The notes under the pieces were generated by a model. That model was not told where the DNA came from, did not search any database, and saw only the letters and a list, made by a program, of their open reading frames with translations. From the NCBI GenBank assembly GCA_003991915.1, contig RQTK01000104.1, positions 86,955-150,954 on the forward strand: 64,000 bases of DNA. Reading direction: 5' to 3'. Source of the DNA: Elysia chlorotica (Eukaryota > Mollusca > Gastropoda > Plakobranchidae). A program made the position numbers and the translations under genes. Positions 1 to 12,000 of the stretch are shown in pieces. The number at the start of each line of letters is the position of its first letter. Position 1 is the first letter of the stretch.

Positions 1-289
1 GTGTGTGTGTGTGGGGGGGGGGTGTTGGGAGGTAAGGAGAGATTGATATCGTCAGCAATTGTTAGGTTACATAGATCAATTCCAACTGCCAGTAGCACAA
101 ACCGAGAGAAGAGAGGGACTGTTGCTTTGTGCTGAAGTCATTGTGTGCTGATTTAAAGCAGTTTAAAATATCCATAATGCTAACCTTACAGTATTAGAAT
201 GGGTTGGTAAAATTCCGTTCTGATAATTTTGATATACATGTAGTCATCGTTCGACGGTCTGCATCGGATTAAGTTCAGTTGGTTCAAGA

Positions 290-515
290 GTTTTGACCTC
301 CAACATCAGCACTTTGTATGCTATATTATAGACAGGCCCCAAAACTGACGTCTGACTAATTTATGTGCTGTCACAGATGAGACAGGGTGGGGATACCATG
401 ACTCCTGTCCCAGCAGGTCTTATGAAAGTGGCACCGACTTAACCAGTTAGAGGGGACGAAATCTTACAAATAACTCTGTCAATTGTGGGATTCGAACCGC
501 GGACCTCCCGATCTG
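290..515 (-). mobile_element. tRNA-derived SINE, copy in tandem unit 1
   Basis: Read on the minus strand it starts with a tRNA-like head whose B box is the complement of 'ggattcgaacc' near 488-498. The family body follows (complement of 'gagacagggtggggatacc') and then the 3' segment that reads 'ccaacatcagcact' on the plus strand. It is diverged and has no clear target duplication. Confidence 0.6.
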
Positions 516-560
516 CAACTTCAGTAATAAAATATAGGGAATCACAACAATTACCGTGAT

Positions 561-587
561 TCTCTCTCTCTCTCTCTCTCTCTCTCT
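561..587. repeat. (TC)n microsatellite
   Basis: Thirteen or so perfect TC dinucleotides directly after the tRNA-like end of the first tandem unit. Confidence 0.95.
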
Positions 588-834
588 AGAGTGAGAAAGA
601 AAAGGCTTTGGTGTTTGGGATGAGGGTGGGGGGAGAGATTGATACCGTCAGCAATTGCTTGGTATCAGATCAGTTCCGACTACCAGTAGCACAAACCGAG
701 AGAAGAGAATGACTGTTGCGTTGTGCTGAGGTCATTGAGATTTGAGAAAGGGCTGGTAAAATTCCATTCTGATAATTTGTTTTATATGTAGTCATTGTTT
801 GACCTTCTGCATCGGAGTTGAGTTGAATTGGGTT

Positions 835-1060
835 TACGTCCAACATCAGCACTCTATATTGTAGACGGGTCTCAAAACTGACGTCTGACAAATTTATGTG
901 CTGCAACACATGAGACCAGGTGGGGATACCATGACTCCTCTCTCACATGTCTTATGAAACTGACACCGTCTTAACCAGTTAAAGGGTACGAAATTGGACA
1001 AATAAAGTCTGTCGATTGTGGGATTCGAACCGCGGACCTCCCGATCTGCGACCTTAGTAC
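835..1060 (-). mobile_element. tRNA-derived SINE, copy in tandem unit 2
   Basis: Same organisation as the copy at 290-515: 'ccaacatcagcact' at about 841, 'gagaccaggtggggatacc' at about 911 and the complementary B box at 1021-1031. It came with the tandem duplication. Confidence 0.6.
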
Positions 1061-1096
1061 TCTCGAATACAGGGTATCAAAACAATAACCGTGATT

Positions 1097-1153
1097 TTCT
1101 CTCTCTCCCTCCCTCTCTTTCTCTCTCTCTCTATCTCACTCTCTCTCTCCTCC

Positions 1154-1200
<47 letters not shown>
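1097..1200. repeat. Imperfect then perfect (CT)n tract
   Basis: About 100 bp of CT/CCT followed by about 20 perfect CT units. It is the counterpart of the tract at 561-587. Arg/Glu and Leu/Ser open frames across it are low-complexity artefacts. Confidence 0.95.
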
Positions 1201-1203
<3 letters not shown>

Positions 1204-1492
1204 TGACACAGTTGCAGTTAAAATCAAATTACACTTTGTAAGCAGACTATGAGTCATCGTTCTACATGTATTTGGTCAGCAGACAGCCATTACAGTGCAA
1301 AATAATTACTCACTCCGACATGGTAATTTAAGTCTGCCGCTTATTAGGAACAATAGACTAGTACAATAATATGACTTATGTCTAGTATTTATGTACATAA
1401 TTATGTTGTACTCGTATTATTTCGATAGCAACGTCGAAGTTCATGGTTAAGGCACCCCTAGAGTTCGTGATTTGTTTTCTTGTTTTTTTTTT

Positions 1493-1655
1493 ATTGTCCA
1501 ACATCAACAGCAAGAAAATATCGTGGACAAGTCCAAAGACTGAAGTCTGACAATTTCACCTGCTGCCACACAGAGACTATGCCGGAATACCGTGACTCTT
1601 GTCTCAGCCAGTTACATTATACTGACATCTACCTAGTTTGTAGAGGGATCAAGAC
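1493..1655 (-). mobile_element. Diverged SINE remnant
   Basis: Contains 'ccaacatcaacagcaag', 'gtggacaagtccaaagactg', 'ctgctgccacacagagac' and 'attatactgacatctacc', in the same order as the better SINE copies at 4451 and 24271. The tRNA-like head is not recognisable, so this is a decayed partial copy. Confidence 0.5.
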
Positions 1656-1778
1656 GGCTTGTTGGGGAATATAACTGGACACCAACCGGATGCCAACCGG
1701 ACACAAACCGGATACATCACTTTACTTTACTTACTGACACAGACACAGATTGTTGTGGAGGAAAAAAAGGGGGGGGGG

Positions 1779-2054
1779 GCAAACTGGCGCAAGTGATTGA
1801 GCGTTGGAATCGAGGGATATCGGGTTCGAATCCCGAAATGGTGAAAATAAAAGTTGATGTATCCGATATCCTCCTCTACTGGTTGGATCGGTGTCGGTAT
1901 ATATAAAGTGGCCTGTTGAGACAGGAGTCATGATATGTATTCCCCCTTCTGTATGGCAGCACGTAAAATTGTCAGACTGTAGTTGTGGGACTCGTCCACA
2001 GTAATTAAAGCTGTTGCCGTGCTGGCGTCGGACCCTAAACAACAAACATAACCC
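1779..2054 (+). mobile_element. tRNA-derived SINE with intact head
   Basis: The head at about 1783-1845 looks like a tRNA gene: an A-box-like 'tggcgcaagtgattgagcg' and a perfect B box 'ggttcgaatcc'. The family core 'gagacaggagtcatg' follows at about 1918, then 'aaaattgtcagac' and a 3' end near 'ggaccctaaacaac'. The tRNA-like part carries a long family tail, so it is a SINE promoter and not a working tRNA gene. Confidence 0.7.
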
Positions 2055-2090
2055 TAATGACAGCTTGTAGTACATATATTGAACTAAGCT

Positions 2091-2228
2091 GAGACAGGAG
2101 TCATGGTATCCCCGCCCTGTCTCGTGTGTCGCAGCACATAAAATTGTCAGACGTCCGTCTCGGAGCCCGTCCACAATATAGCCTATATAGTGCTGCTGTT
2201 GGACGTTAAACCAACCCAACCCAACCCG
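2091..2228 (+). mobile_element. 5'-truncated SINE with target duplication
   Basis: Begins inside the core ('gagacaggagtcatgg') and runs to the family 3' end 'ggacgttaaaccaaccc'. It is flanked by 'tattgaactaagct' (2077-2090) and 'tatcgaactaagct' (2229-2242), a 14-bp target-site duplication with one mismatch. This supports insertion by target-primed reverse transcription. Confidence 0.75.
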
Positions 2229-2500
2229 TATCGAACTAAGCTTATCCGGTTCCATCTCAATAGTAATTATAGTCATGTACTTTACTGCAACAGCTTTTAA
2301 GGGCAGTAGGCTGTTAACCCTATTAGTGCGAGATGCTATGATTCTTAAAAGAGCGTGTGTTGAGAAACGCAACATGGAGCCAAATACGTTACGAGCCAGC
2401 ACTCAAAGGGTTAAAAGCAATACAGTAGTCATGTGTCACATGCTTCGGTGGAGAGTGGTGACCTCAATTCTCAAGACCTGGGCCACCTGCTTACCAGGCA

Positions 2501-2818
2501 CTACTGGTACTTTGGTTTGGTACTTTGGTACTTTGGCACTACTGGTACTCTGGTACTTTGGTATTTTGGTACTTTGGTACTTTGGTACTACTGGTACTTT
2601 GGTACTTTGGCACTACTGGTACTTTGGTACTTTGGTACTACTGGTACTTTGGTACTTTGGCACTACTGGTACTTTGGTACTTTGGTACTACTGGTACTTT
2701 GGTACTTTGGTACTGCTGGTACTTTGGTACTTTGGTACTACTGGTACTTTGGTACTTTGGTACTACTGGTACTTTGGTACTTTGGCACTACTGGTACTTT
2801 GGTACTTTGGTACTACTG
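2501..2818. repeat. 25-bp minisatellite built on TACTTTGG
   Basis: The repeat unit is TACTACTGG-TACTTTGG-TACTTTGG (25 bp), about 12 times, with C/T variants. It grades into a (CTA)n run to about 2841. All three plus-strand frames stay open because the unit has no stop codon and 25 is not a multiple of three. The resulting Leu/Trp/Tyr/Gly 'proteins' are not genes. Confidence 0.95.
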
Positions 2819-2841
2819 GACTACTACTACTACTACTACTA

Positions 2842-3840
2842 CATTGTGCCTGTATTTTTGTTTGTTGTCTTTGTTTTTTATTTGTTTTCATTTTGTTTTG
2901 TTTTTGTTTCTTTTTTTATCGTTGTTGGTTTTTATACTGTTGTTTTGTTGATGTTGTTTTTTTTGTTTGTTTTTTGTTGTTTTTGTTTTTTTGTTTTTTT
3001 TATCAATCTTTTTTTTTTTTTTTTTTTTGGGGGGGGGGGGTATATATTTGGTATAATTTGCGGAGAAAGGTTTATCACTCTACCGGAAGCCAGCCAGAAG
3101 ACATGTGAGGGTCTTATAGCTCGCACACAGATATAGCGAAATGTGCAGCGCGCGGCAGGGGCACTAGCCCGTCTAACTTATTAGGTTACTGGCCGCGCAA
3201 CATATAGATTGAGAAATGCTCAGACAGAGGTTCTGGTACACGCAAAAGAAGTGTTCCTGAATAGGTGGAATACTGTTGTAGAGACACGAGTTGAGTTGAG
3301 TTGGTAAAAGTATATACATAGATTATATATTGTGGACGGGTCCCAAGAAAGGAACACCATATAAGAGTCTAATCTAGATGTGTTTTCGTTGCAATTGTAT
3401 GTTTCAACTTTTGAAGGGGTCTCTAGACTAGCCTACTGTATTTTTCACCATTGGTTAAAATTATCCTGCGCATGCGTCTGATTTTACTCAGCTGCTTCCG
3501 TCTGTTGTATGCGGAAACTATACAACTATAGTAGGCTAAGCAAAACACTACCATTATGAGAGTGATAATGAAATCAACTTATGACAGATATTTTCTCTCA
3601 TATTTTAGGAAAATCTAGTCATGATCATAAATGTGTTGCTTCTTTCCACTAGATTTCTTAATTTAAAGCAATAGGCGATTACAGTATGTGAGTAATGAAG
3701 ATTTCACTAGACCTACATGACCGCTATATATTGGACAAGGTTACGTCCCTTGTATGATAAACATGGCAGGCCTTGAAATTTACAGGACTGCTAGCCTGAC
3801 ATTGAGATAAAACATTACCAATTTGATATATTTGGCGATA
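2842..3840. other. Low-complexity and unique sequence upstream of SOS
   Basis: 2842-3040 is T/G-rich low complexity ending in a T run and a G run, where assembly is unreliable. 3041-3839 is mostly unique with a GC-rich patch near 3147-3200. I see no coding sequence or TATA box. The SOS 5' UTR and promoter should lie in the last few hundred bases, but I could not mark a transcription start. Confidence 0.5.
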
Positions 3841-6800
3841 TGTTCCCCTCTTTTTCCTCTGGAGATAACCCTTCAAATACACTTACCCAAGAAAAGTCGT
3901 CAAAATGGGCAGGGGTTTTCAAAAAAGCGTTGATCGAGGTAAGTTCAAGCTGGTGTAAATTGTAAATTTATCTAGAATCTACATGGTAATCAGCGACATG
4001 ATTTAGCCTCTATCGAGGGATACAATCATACATTTAGACTAAATCTCTGCGAAATATGTTTTTGATATTCTTTTCTATATAAAAAATAAAAATGTTTTTG
4101 ATACCAATGCATATCATCTAGTTATTTTAAATGAAATATCAAGATCTAGATAGATATATATATATTTCTCTAGATCTAGATTCTCTAGATGAAGACTGTC
4201 GTATGGATAGAATCTTTTCTTCTCGTACGGTCCCGTAAAATATAGGCAATCTATAAATAGATACGGGCATGTACTCGTAGCAAAGGTTCTAGTCGTACGG
4301 AAGATCATGTGACCTCCTGCTGTTAGAGAGTGCCGTATACATAGAATACGGATGATCATGGATGCGCAGCCACTGCCAATGATTACATAACATGTGAGGG
4401 AGAACATTTAGAAGAAAAAGAAATAGTGGTGGTGGTTATAGTAGTACATGTTGGTTGGTTGGGTTGGTTTAACGTCCAACAGCAGCACTATATAGGCTAT
4501 ATTGTGGACAGACCCCAAGACGGACGTCAGACAATTTTATGTGCTGCCACACACAAGACAGGGCGGGGATACCATGGCTCCTGTCTCAGCCGGTCACATT
4601 ATACTGACAACGACCCAACCAGTAGAGAACACAACAGCCAGGATTCAAACTCGGGACGTTTTGCGTCGGAAGCCGATGTTTTACCCCTGGACCACCGCTG
4701 CCCCCAGTAGTACATGTAGTAGTAGTAGTAGCCATAGCAGTCATTGGTCTTTTTTTATCTTTGTAAGTGTAGATCTAGATTCTAGATCTAGCTAGATTTA
4801 GAGATTTTGAAAAGATTTAGCATAATTTACAGGTGGAGAGTCGAAACTTTAATATTTTCTTTGTAAAAAACCTGAGGGTTTTTAAAACAGATATAACTTA
4901 TTTTATTTTTAGGGTTACAAGGATTTCAAGTTTTTAAAATGAAAATTGCTACACCTAAGAGTGTGATTGAGTGTCCTGTCGTTGTGAATACTTATTAATC
5001 ATTTACTAGATCAAATCTCAAACTTGGATCTAAAAATACAAATGCATGCAAAGAAGAGAACAGTACTTTTGTTCTAAGTTTGTACAGACTTCAATAATAT
5101 TTATATAATAAGAATAACTATCAGAGAATACTTTACAATGGGTCTGATGCTACTTGTGAAAATTATTAAAAGTGATCTTGCCTGTTTTATCAACTTCAAG
5201 TTTATAACGACGCTCATTTCTAGGAATAATTTTAACTTTTGATAATATCTAGTTCTAGATTTTGAAAGTTAGTTTCCAAAACTGTGTCCGTTCATCCTTA
5301 AATTAAAAAAAATATAACAGTAGTTAACACACAGATTGCTGTCTCTACTGCTTAGATACTGTTACTTAAATATATAATATATTAAACCCTAGTTGATGAA
5401 CTGGTTCTGTCTATTTAGATGTAGATATTAAATCCTCAAGGGAACATGAATTCATTTTCACAAAGTAAATTTATATTTTGAAGTAATTAGCTTTGATTAA
5501 GGTTTCAATTTGCTCATAAAGCACCATCTGGGGACCAGTCGGATACTAAAGGGTGCAACAATTATAGTGTTTAAAAAGAAAACATGAAGCACGCAGTTGA
5601 ACAAATTACACTTTAGATACAATATTTGCTTCTTGAAAGTGACTCATAAATGTCCTTCAAGAAAGTGGAATTTTATTAAATTTAACATTCCTGTGGGCTC
5701 CATAATTGTCTGTATTATTTTGTAATTTTTTTTTCTTTTGTTTTTGTTTTTTTCTAACTGTTTTTAATTTAAATCTATCAAAGTTAATTTAAATAACCAA
5801 CATTACCCAAAACTGTTGTCCACAATTATTGATTATTTTTTTTTAAAATCATGGAATCCTTCCTGGGGGTGGGTTGGGGGCATTAACACAAAGTCAAACC
5901 TCACAGAAACAAAAAAAGAAATGTTTGAAAAAAAAACATCTTAGTAATAGTTTCAGAATAAAATTTTCAAAGTGAAATATTTAGTTTTTTTACTTGTCTC
6001 TTAAAGGTTTTTGGGGAAAAAATTTTGAGCCAAAGATTATTCCACATTTTAAAACTTGTTAAAGTTCTTCGTAATAAATAAACCTTACTGCATTTACATC
6101 TCTTTGGTGAATCGAAGAAAAAATGGTTAGATACTGGCAGTTGAGCAATTTTGATTTGTTCTTTGAAAATATCTGCAGGTGTCAAGAAATTGATACCATG
6201 AGCTAGTTCATCAATCTTGACCAAAGTGCCCTTTAATTTCAGGTCCAGAAACAGGTCCACGATCTACTGACATCAAGAGATGATGCTTTGGACTACATAG
6301 AAACATTGATGGTCAGACTTCTCATCACCCTGTGCTCAGCTCAGCCTCATTCTATTGAGGATGTGGATGAACGAATCAGCAAAACCTTTCCAGATCCTAT
6401 TGACAAGTGGGCAATCCGAGATGCCCAGGGAGCAGTCAAGGATGGGAAGAAAGTTAAAGATGGCAAGAAAAACAGCATCCTCTTACCTGTGGACAAAATC
6501 CAGCCTCTTCTTAAGGTGAGAAAACCTAAAGAATTTAGAATCTTCTTGCAAGTTTGTTTTTGTTTTTACCATCATTTTTAAGTAACAACTCATAATGCAA
6601 ATCAGATTGAACATTTTTAAAATTAAAAAAATGAAACATGGAATTGTATTATTGTTACAAGGGTGCAATAATTTTATCTTTTACATTTAAAAATGTCTTT
6701 CTCAGGAGGAGCTGGGTTTCCGTGTGGATTACTCTCTTGCTTTGTATATTGTAGCAGTATTGGAGTACATAGCAGCGGATATTTTAAAGGTTGGTGCTTT

Positions 6801-9088
6801 GAGAGTTGGACCAGCATGTTTAGTAAGAACACTCACTTTTTATTTTAGTTTGTATTTCAGGTTTGGCAATTTTCGGGTATGAAAAGATGGTAATTGAAAT
6901 AATTTTAGTTGTTTTCTCTGGCTCATAAGTTTTAAGTGAGAAACCAAACCTAAAGACAAATTCCAATGTGATCATTTTATCATTGAATTCCCTAAATCTA
7001 AATTTTCTAAACATTTTTTTTTTTTTAATTATAATGTTATGCATTGAAATCAGATGTATATTAAAACATTTTGAAGTAAGTTCTATAAAAAAAAAAGTTC
7101 CAGTATGATATTGTGAAAGTATGGTGTTTCTTATGATACTTTATCATGTACGTAATATTTATTAATAATGTGCATCTATTTCTAAAATTTTGATAAAATG
7201 GAGCACACAGCAAATTTGTAGCCAAAATTTATATTGAGCACAAAGACATTATAGAAGTCCCCATTTTTAACGACATCTGGAATAACGAGAACTGTTGGAA
7301 TAAGAAGAGTTTTGAAAATCCCTGTTTTTCTCTCTTTTTGCACCCTATTATTTATTTTGGAAATAACAAAAGCCTTTATCAGATAACCCTGCCATTTAAG
7401 AGAAGTTTTAGAATAGATCTGCTTTAAACCCATTCCCAACATAAATTAAAAACAAGATTGAGAAAGGCGCCAAATAGTAAACATATCATTCTGGCACCTG
7501 AAACCTGCACACATGTCCCAGTCAAGTCACTATCACCACACCTTCCCCTTGCTGTGCTGACAAAAGTGACAGTAGTAATAATGCCACCTTCCCCTACAAG
7601 CACCTAACTTTTGTTGAATGATCTATAATCTTAGTAAACAAACTAAAAACTACATAGTGCTATGCTAAACGGTGGAACAGCCAAGCCTTTTGTCACAAGA
7701 GATGTTTTTAATCTCAAATTCGCTACAGATCTCGGTCGATGCAATTGAAAAATACATGTACCATAAAGTTTTATGCCCTTGTATCACCCTCTCACGAAAC
7801 TCATAAATTAATTAAGGTAGTATATATGTAACTTGATATTCTGGTAAAGAGTAAAACAAACAGAAACAAGAAAAAGACACTTGGTATGTGTAGAAGATAG
7901 ATCTAGATAGTCAGTCGCCTTGTGTCCAAACACTGGCATTGTAACTTTTGTTTAAATTGTTAAAAGAGAGGGGGGGGGGAGGGGGGGCACAAGCACATCA
8001 GTTTTTCTCTATCAATAAAATCCTATTTGAGTCTTATTTCGGGAATAACAAGAACCCTTGCTGTGGCAAGAGTTATTGAGAAAAATTAAGAATCTCATTA
8101 TTACCAACTTTTACTGTATTAAGTTTATAAGACATAAGTCATTCACTATATTGCTCTTAGTGATATATTCTTCAGTGGCTCAATTCTTTATACTTCATAC
8201 TCAATGCTTTATGTTGGTGCTTAAGAGCATACAAGTGTAACAAAATTTTACAATTGTAACTCCTTTTCTTGGGCATGTTGTGGAGTATCTGTTAAGACAT
8301 AATAATTAAAATAATCTTGATTTTTTATGTATTACATCATGGTTAAAGATGCAATACACTTGCATTGCTAAAACTCGACATTCATAAAAACTGTTAACTC
8401 TTAATTCTTGCAAGTTTCTCATAATTGTAGTATTATTATAAAGTTTGCTCATCGTTATATGCAATACACTTTGCATGTTAACTACAAAAGGTACAAAGAA
8501 AATAGGGAAATGATTTTTATCATGATTTTTTTTCTCTTCTATAATTGGAACAAATTGAAGTTTCTTTTTTTTTTGTGAAATTTGGCAGTCATAGGTCCTG
8601 TTGAGAGTAGGGTAGCTCAGCAGCCTAATTTTGGCACAGAAGTCTTTATTGTAGTTGCCAGACATGTAAAATAACTGTTGGATTTGTTTGGTTCTGCTGC
8701 TTCTCTTTCCTACTTGCTCTCTTCTCTCTGAACTGCCTCTTTCTTCTCCACTTACCCTCATGACTTCCTCCCTCACCACACACCTCCAACCAGTGTAATT
8801 TAAGCACATATTATATATTAAGCATCTCTATACCCTTTCCCATGTACATCCAAATGTATGGCATGGCCGCAAAAGAGTTGTTTTCCAACAGTTATTTCTA
8901 CCACTTTAAGTTATTTAGACCATGCCAAATTGTGCTCTGAAGTTTTACATACCATATACCTGACATAACATCTCATGTACTGTTTCGATAACAATTTTTC
9001 ATTTTAGATATCTGGAATATATGTGAAGAATATCAGGCATTCAGAGATAACTGCTCAAGATATCCGAGTGGCAATATGTGCAGATCAA
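3840..9088 (+). CDS. SOS1: SOS exons 1-4: histone-fold domain (residues 1-179)
   Basis: In known SOS proteins this segment forms two tandem histone folds that bind phospholipid and restrain the catalytic part. Exon 1 gives a divergent N-terminus and then [12 protein letters not shown], aligning with the human NAPKWRGLLVPAL region. Exon 2 (residues 34-124) carries [10 protein letters not shown], conserved in the family. Exon 3 gives [15 protein letters not shown] and exon 4 gives [11 protein letters not shown] and ICADQ. The introns are phase 0. Intron 3 uses the weak donor gttggt, but the reading frame and family alignment both need it. Confidence 0.93.
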
Positions 9089-12000
9089 GTAAGTTTCAAT
9101 ATTAAAAACTCTGATTATTTTTCTATTTTTGTTTTGTTTGCTTGGATTCTACATCCTTTTTTATCAGGGTATTACAACTGCTTGATTTCTGTCCAATATG
9201 TAGAAATTCTATTTTGTTGTAACGCCTTCCATTACAGAGAAAATTAGACTTCTGTCATGCCTTCTAGTAAAGCTAGTGAAATGAAGTCTGAATCTCATTA
9301 TCAAAAAACAAAACAAATAGAATAAATAAAAGCTAATAAAATTATGCATATGTAACTTTCAATAATATTATTCTTTTAATCTGTGTTCTGGTGTCAACGT
9401 TGATCTATATTTTTGGGGTGGATTATTGATTAAATTTTTTTTTTTTTTTTTTGTCTGCTAGGTGCTTTATGATATGTTCTTCCAAGAAGAAGACATGTCA
9501 GTTGTAGTGGAAGACGAACCAGTTCGAATGGAGAAGATGACATACGAGGAAATTGTAAAGGCCATCATTGTAGATGAAACTCAATACTTGCGTGACCTAA
9601 ACATGATCATTCGAGTTTTCAGGGCTCCATTTGTTGAACTTTTTCCAAGATCCAAAGTAAGTTTCCTTTTTCCAAGATATTAGCTTGTACACACACAAAA
9701 AAATCCTTAAGTGCCTTTATGTTCTTTTTTTTTTTATTATTGTCAACATGAGATGGGCTTTCCTAAGTTATTAACTGTTTGACTTGGCAGTTCAATTCAT
9801 GTTTGGATGCAATCAAAGATGAGAGAAGTTCTTTGTTATAAATAAAAAAAATTTCACCCTTTGATGGTTGTAAAAATAAAGTTGAAATTGAAGTGAAAAC
9901 AAAATTATTGAAAAACACTGACAGGAATAAATGATTTAAAGTAACAGGCACTGAGTGCTTCATTGAATGACTTGGTAGACTTACTCTGTCACATAATATA
10001 AAATTTTCCTTGGGATTGGTTAAAATCATTTTTTGGCACTGCAGTTAATGTGGAAAGCATCCCACTTGTAGAAAATTTCAAAATGTGGGTTTTCTCTCTT
10101 TTGAGGAACGTAGAATAGAGGAACTTAAAGTATTTGTTTTTATTAATGCATTGGGGGGGGGGGGCTGTCTGTATTGTACTGTGAAAAGATGATGGATGTT
10201 GAAAGTTACATTACAGTATTTTGCAAATGTGATTATAGTAAATATTTTTTTTATGTCTAGGTGTTAGTTTTGATGGGCAATCTTATCATTTTTACAGGAC
10301 CCAGATGTGATATTTAGCAATGTCTTGGACATATATGACTTCACTGCCAAGCTACTGAGCTCTGTTGAGGATCAAGTGGAAATGGCACAGGATGAAGTGC
10401 CTTTAGTTGGAACTTGTTTCACTGATCTCACAGAGGTAAACCAAAGAGTTTTACTAAACTATGGTGAAACATAATTTGATTGTTATAAAGATTGTGTGAA
10501 TGAAACTTTAGTGTTGCATTTTATGTTTCTTATGCAAATTTTGCATAATCTAGGAGATGCAACTTTGCCCATTTATTTCTTTTGCATTATATTTTCATTA
10601 CCTCCCATTATCTTCTTATCTTCCCATTGTTTCAAGGGCAACTTCTAACTAGTGTTTCAAACCAAATTTTAGGAAAACATGTTTTTTTCTGCCCCATGGT
10701 GTAAGGTACTGTTTGATTTACCAGTTGTTGTTTTCAATTTTGTTTTTACTTGTAAAATACGAAGACTACCATTTATTTTGCAGACAGAGGAGTTTGGTGT
10801 GTATGAGCGCTATGTCGAGGATATGATGGCCCCCCTAGGAAAAGGGCGTTTAAATGCACTTCTTATGAGAGGAGATGTTACCGAATGTCTTAAGGTTTGT
10901 CATGCACTTTTGTAAACATATTAACTTGTTGGTGTTTTTCATGTTAAAAGGGTATGTTAAACCTTCAGTTATTTGATTCTAATCTTCGATAATTCAGAGA
11001 AAAATGTGGCTGCTTGATGACAGAAGAAGAATAATGAAATTTAGCACACAAATGCAAGATTGCAGTCTCAACTCTTGTTGAAGTTGTCATAGGAAAATAA
11101 TTCTTAATATCAAACAAGGCTTCTATGGCATCGTACAGTATCTAAGATGGTATTGGGCAAAACGTACAGAGGTATTTATGACAGAATCAGCTTGAGAATG
11201 TTGATAAGTAAAAGTTAGGGCATTTTCCATATTCAGTCAAAATTTAAGTTTTTCCTATTTTCATCTTACTGTAGTTAAGGGTGGAGAAGGGGAAAAAAAA
11301 AACGAAAACAACACAAAATCAAAAAACTTAATTTCACTGGTGGCAGCTTATAAATATCCTTGAAATTTTTTCTTCAACAATTTTCTTTAAAGAAATTCTT
11401 GATGAAGGCTCTGAGGACACAATTTAACATGAACTTCATCTGCCCCAGCCTATGTTGTCCTTACTTCCTTCCTTTTTTTTCACACAAAGTAAAGGCAAAC
11501 CAAAACAACTCTACCAGCAACATTTGGTAACTTGAAAATAGCCCAAAACAAATTAATGACGCTAATCACAAAACCAGATTTGGACAAGTTACACACACTT
11601 GCACAGAACAAAGAAAATAGATTGCTCTCGTCTGAGAGACTCAGAGAACAGCTTAGAAGTATATTGTCATTTCTAACGAAAGCTTTAATGAAGAAAGAAA
11701 TAATTATTTCCTGAGAATGGCAATGTCCAACTCTCTAGAGTTGGCCTCATGAACAAGTCGTAACAATTGTATTTTATCTTGAATGTTTGGTATCTTTTTT
11801 TTCTTCCAGAAAGCTGGAAATGGCTTTCAAGAGGCTTTCAAGTATGTCTTGCCAAAATTGCTTATGGGTCCTGTCTACCACTGCCTACAGTATTTTGAAA
11901 TGATCAAGGTAATGATCTTTTTATGGAGAAAATTATATTATTTTTGTTCCACCTTTTTATTTCTGTGTTTTCAAAAGGTTGCTTATGCAGCATTCGTAAT

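Larger units (their letters stand above)
1..1110. repeat. Two-copy tandem block (about 0.55 kb per unit)
   Basis: Positions about 20-590 and about 610-1110 are diverged copies of one unit. The motif 'accgagagaagagag' recurs at about 101 and 695, and 'gggattcgaaccgcgg' at 487 and 1020, so the offset falls from 594 to 533 through indels. Each unit holds a reverse-oriented SINE and ends in a CT microsatellite. No gene is seen. This is a local duplication rather than two independent insertions, because the unique flank of the SINE is duplicated too. Confidence 0.75.

Noticed and set aside
1783..1845. A possible true tRNA gene
   Set aside because: A and B boxes are present, but the acceptor stem does not pair well and the SINE core follows directly, so it is a SINE head. 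The same applies to the heads at 4640-4705 and 24440-24502 (minus).
2275..3136. Long overlapping plus-strand frames (172-277 residues) rich in Leu, Trp, Tyr and Gly
   Set aside because: They translate the TACTTTGG minisatellite and the T-rich run after it. All three frames give the same peptide pattern, and there is no family similarity or splice context.
8306..8809. A 167-residue minus-strand frame in SOS intron 3
   Set aside because: No recognisable domain, AT-rich codon use, and it lies within a well-defined intron.
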